Source of the DNA: Symbiodinium natans
Lineage: Eukaryota; Sar; Dinophyceae; Suessiales; Symbiodiniaceae
Direction of reading: 5' to 3'
Assembly (NCBI GenBank): GCA_905221605.1
Contig: CAJNDS010000815.1
Location: forward strand, 50,001 to 65,731
DNA: 15,731 nucleotides
In this document: piece after piece, positions 13,461 to 15,731 of the stretch
How positions within the stretch are numbered: the stretch's first letter is position 1
Layout of the letters: each line of letters begins with the position of its first letter
Position numbers and translations under genes: made by a program
Notes under the pieces: model-generated
Seen by the model: the letters and a program-made list of their open reading frames with translations, nothing else
The model's database searches: none
Told to the model about the DNA's origin: nothing

Positions 13461-15503
13461 TCCCTCTGCGGAGACTCCTGACTCCCGCACGACTGGCACC
13501 AGCACCCCATCACCTGGCGAGAGCTCGAGCGGCTCTTCCCCGTCATAGCGGAGAAGCTCACGACTTCCGCCCCCAGGCTCGATGCATGACGCGTCGTCCA
13601 GGCTTGACAACCGCGCTTCAAAGGCATAGGCCCTGTCCTTCCGAGTCCTACTGTGATCCTCACATCTGGGCATCCTGATTCCCAGCGTGTCGAGGACATG
13701 AAAGTCGGGACCCGGCCTGAGTCCCAAGCCCATCCTTCCGGCGCAGTCCAGCGCTCTGCCGCCAAGGATAAGTCCGTGCCAATCGGACGTGCCCCTGGCT
13801 GCGATTTTACATCGCACAAAAATCTCGGTGTTGGGGCGACAATCGTCCGCCGTCTTGCCTTCCAGCAGCGTGACGCGCAAGACTGCTGCCCCTTTCAAAG
13901 GAACTGGGGCCCCCGATGCGATTCCATGCACATATTCGGGGTGGACCCACTTCTCAAGTCTCACGACCGGAAAGCCAGGATCCTCAGTGCCGATCCCAAG
14001 CTCTGCAGCCCGGTTCATCATGCCTACCACGAGTTCCTCAGTCACGTGGTTTGCGCCGGCGCAACCGTCAAGCATGCACTCGACTTTGCGGTCGAGGACC
14101 TGGACCACCGTTCTGCACTGGTAGCCTCCTGGCTCGTTGTCCGCCAGGTTCCACCAGTCCTTCGGTAGATCGTCCAAGGTGGCGAACTTGTCCCGCCCGC
14201 CCTTGCTTAACGGAAGCGCGTGCTGCTGCACCGCGGCGTGTCCTGCGGCTCCTAGGACGCCTGCCTGGACGCCTGAGCTGCCTATCTGGACACTGAACGC
14301 GGCGAAGGGGTTAGACATGGAAGCACCGGAGGGCGGGGCCCAGTTGGCAGGCAAGGCCGGCGTCCCTCCTGAGGTCGTCAGGTTGTGGACCATGTCGCAG
14401 CTGGCTCCTTTCTTGCACGACCCATTCTTGGAGAAAAAGGGGCAAACAGTGCCTGGTGGCTTTGCCGCGCCTTTGGCCGCAGCCGGCTTTGCGTTGGCTT
14501 TTGCTTTGCCACCTCCCTTCCCTTTGCCTTTACCTTTCGCAGTGGCAAAGGTTTGGTCACCCTTCTTGGCCGCGAGAGCTTTTCTGCGAAGCTCCTTGTC
14601 GTGGCTGTACGGGCAGGCATCCCCTTTCGGGCAATTCCCATGATCGCGAAAGTGGAAGCAGATCTTCTTGTCCGCTCCTTTGCCAGCTCCCTTCGACGTA
14701 GCAGCATACGTCTGGTCCGCGCCAGCTTTGGCCGCGGCAGCTGCTCCTTTCGCAGCAGCCTTCGCAGCGGCCTTGAGACTCTTTATCTCCTTCTGAGCCT
14801 CAGCCAGCGCGACCGCCGGGTCCGCGCTCTGCGAACCGGTGGTCGTGTACACAGAGTGGGAAACAGCCCTGTGCGCTGCTTCTCTCTGCTCGTACTCCAG
14901 AACGACTTTGTGGCTCTCCTCCCAAGTCTGCGGTCCTCGCAACCCGCCATCCTTGGGGTCGCCAGGCCACAACCTTTTGTAGTTCCGGATCTCCTTTTGG
15001 AGATAAGGGGGCATCTTGCGGAGGTATGAGAGATACAACTCTCGAGGGGTCTTCCCGAGACCTACTGCCTCAAGGTCCGCGATCGAGGCCTCAAACAAAG
15101 GCTCGAATTGGTGGCCTGTGAGCTTACCCTTAGCGAGAGAGGCGTGCTCACCATCCACGCGGACTTCTCTTTCCTCCCGCGATTCCCCGAACATCAAGTG
15201 TTTGTTCTTGATGCGGTCATACACCGCCTGTGGATCTGAGAGAACCTCTCCCGATTTCCACGCTGCGCGGTACGCGTTCGTGTACGTCTTCATGCGCGAG
15301 CCGCGGCAGCGCCCGCGTAGCGCTAACAGCTTTTCGCGCGCACTCATACCGCGACAGTTGTTGGCCAGCGCGCAGACGTCCTCGAACTCCTCGTAGAACA
15401 AGACAACGTCTCGCGCGTCCGACTTGTCGTCGGTCAGCGTCGGCCACGTGAGGTCAGTTTTGACCGTAGTTATGGAGCTTTGCCCGCCCCTCTGCGCTAA
15501 CCC
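13437..15503 (-). CDS. Gag capsid, twin CCCH fingers and retropepsin-like protease
   Basis: The frame is open from 15503 and enters from the previous frame, reading SSITTVKTDLTWPTL before FYEEFEDV; the 15401 codon is TTG and not a true start. Numbering from 15401, residues 1-180 are a helical capsid-like Gag region (QFEPLFEASIADL, TPRELYLSYLRKMPPYL). Residues 200-245 are Ala/Lys-rich and probably coiled. Two CCCH fingers, both C-x8-C-x5-C-x3-H, lie at 248-267 and 320-339, separated by a Lys/Gly tract; they replace the CCHC knuckle usual in Ty3 Gag. A retropepsin-like domain follows: the active-site strand is ECMLDGCAGANHV (D445) and the C-terminal strand is HGLILGGRAL. The triplet reads Asp-Gly-Cys rather than Asp-Ser/Thr-Gly, so activity is uncertain. 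The ORF closes at 13437, just after the change into the next frame. Confidence 0.8.
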   Translation of the reverse strand, partial: GLAQRGGQSSITTVKTDLTWPTLTDDKSDARDVVLFYEEFEDVCALANNCRGMSAREKLLALRGRCRGSRMKTYTNAYRAAWKSGEVLSDPQAVYDRIKNKHLMFGESREEREVRVDGEHASLAKGKLTGHQFEPLFEASIADLEAVGLGKTPRELYLSYLRKMPPYLQKEIRNYKRLWPGDPKDGGLRGPQTWEESHKVVLEYEQREAAHRAVSHSVYTTTGSQSADPAVALAEAQKEIKSLKAAAKAAAKGAAAAAKAGADQTYAATSKGAGKGADKKICFHFRDHGNCPKGDACPYSHDKELRRKALAAKKGDQTFATAKGKGKGKGGGKAKANAKPAAAKGAAKPPGTVCPFFSKNGSCKKGASCDMVHNLTTSGGTPALPANWAPPSGASMSNPFAAFSVQIGSSGVQAGVLGAAGHAAVQQHALPLSKGGRDKFATLDDLPKDWWNLADNEPGGYQCRTVVQVLDRKVECMLDGCAGANHVTEELVVGMMNRAAELGIGTEDPGFPVVRLEKWVHPEYVHGIASGAPVPLKGAAVLRVTLLEGKTADDCRPNTEIFVRCKIAARGTSDWHGLILGGRALDCAGRMGLGLRPGPDFHVLDTLGIRMPRCEDHSRTRKDRAYAFEARLSSLDDASCIEPGGGSRELLRYDGEEPLELSPGDGVLVPVVRESGVSAEGSLSCVSG

Positions 15504-15731
15504 TCAGTTTGGGCGGCGAGTGCGGCGGCGAGATCGCCCGCCGGGTGTTGGGACCCGGTCTGCGAACCTCCGCCGTCTGAACCTCGCTTCAGGGCTTCTA
15601 TCTCCATCTCTAGCGCAGCAAGCTTCGCGCGCAAAGGGGAATCGCCGTCCGTCGCGCCCAGGACACGGGCCGCGGAAGGACCACCTGCAACCTCAGCAGT
15701 GTGCAAACCTCCACGGTCCAATCCTACCCCC
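15497..15731 (-). CDS. Gag N-terminal region, partial
   Basis: The frame is open to the window edge, so the start lies outside; the codon at 15721 is TTG. It encodes about 78 residues with a short heptad-like helix (LRAKLAALEMEIEALKRG) and then AAALAAQTEG before TAG at 15499-15497. The next frame resumes at once with GLAQRGGQSSITTVK, so this is one Gag protein split by a -1 change at the stop. The two frames overlap by only 7 nt. The slip site (G GGT TAG) is not a canonical slippery heptamer. Confidence 0.6.
   Translation of the reverse strand, partial: GVGLDRGGLHTAEVAGGPSAARVLGATDGDSPLRAKLAALEMEIEALKRGSDGGGSQTGSQHPAGDLAAALAAQTEG
15654..15675. repeat. Dispersed 22-nt hairpin motif, rightmost copy
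   Basis: Matches 19 of 22 positions. It lies in the Gag N-terminal codons. Confidence 0.45.

Larger units (their letters stand above)
6206..15731 (-). mobile_element. Ty3/gypsy-type LTR retrotransposon, internal region, rearranged and frame-broken
   Basis: Gag, protease, RT/RNase H and integrase segments lie on one strand in the order Gag, PR, Cys/TM, RT thumb, RNase H, unknown, INT, methyltransferase-like, RT fingers and palm. The integrase (DD35E, GPY/F-like tail) and RNase H are of Ty3/gypsy type. Reading frames change about nine times. The right boundary is cut by the window; the left boundary is uncertain because the open frame continues into the Tpt1-PLD ORF. No LTR, primer-binding site or target-site duplication could be identified by eye. 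The copy looks recently active but damaged, or carries sequencing indels. Confidence 0.8.

Noticed and set aside
15497-15510. Canonical -1 programmed frameshift site in Gag
   Set aside because: The overlap G GGT TAG does not fit X XXY YYZ in its second half, and similar shifts occur at many other places, so an indel is the simpler reading.
1-15731. CRISPR arrays, tRNA or rRNA genes, bacterial promoters and terminators
   Set aside because: No regularly spaced direct repeats, cloverleaf or rRNA-like sequence were seen, and the window is eukaryotic in character.

Overview
The window reads as nuclear DNA of a dinoflagellate. Three things point there: an exact 13-nt match to the 3' end of the dinoflagellate spliced leader (minus strand, 42-30), strong GC richness with GC-ending codons, and every recognisable coding segment lying on one strand (minus), as in unidirectional dinoflagellate gene arrays. 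A GC-rich genus such as Prorocentrum would fit, but the species cannot be read from the sequence. I see no bacterial operon, rRNA, tRNA or CRISPR array.

Right to left (the direction of the minus-strand coding sense), about 15731-6206 is an LTR-retrotransposon-type polyprotein of Ty3/gypsy character, running off the right edge. It contains: Gag with a short coiled coil, a capsid-like region and two CCCH zinc fingers; a retropepsin-like protease with an unusual active-site triplet; a Cys-pair segment plus one hydrophobic helix; a reverse transcriptase (RT) thumb with RNase H; an unrecognised region with a zinc ribbon; a DD35E integrase; a degenerate Rossmann or methyltransferase-like segment; and last the RT fingers and palm (YVDD at about 6361-6350). 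The reading frame changes about nine times, mostly without stops inside domains. No LTR could be recognised with confidence.

Two points of architecture stand out. The RT is split and out of order: thumb and RNase H lie upstream of the integrase, about 5 kb from the fingers and palm that should precede them. After the palm, a uniformly open frame passes through about 0.6 kb of repeat-bearing DNA into an intact 1582-codon ORF (5587-839). That ORF carries a Tpt1/KptA-type NAD+-dependent RNA 2'-phosphotransferase domain, a C2H2 finger, two RanBP2-like fingers, a coiled coil, basic tracts, one transmembrane helix, a SWIM finger and a C-terminal phospholipase-D-type nuclease domain. An RNA-end-modifying enzyme and a PLD-type nuclease in one large, intact retroelement-associated protein is the best candidate here for an undescribed system.

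A GC-rich hairpin-forming motif of about 22 nt recurs at roughly nine places, always in the same orientation, inside and outside coding sequence and in different codon phases. The left 0.84 kb holds no convincing gene. It ends with the spliced-leader relic, which may mark the 5' end of the next gene leaving the window to the left.
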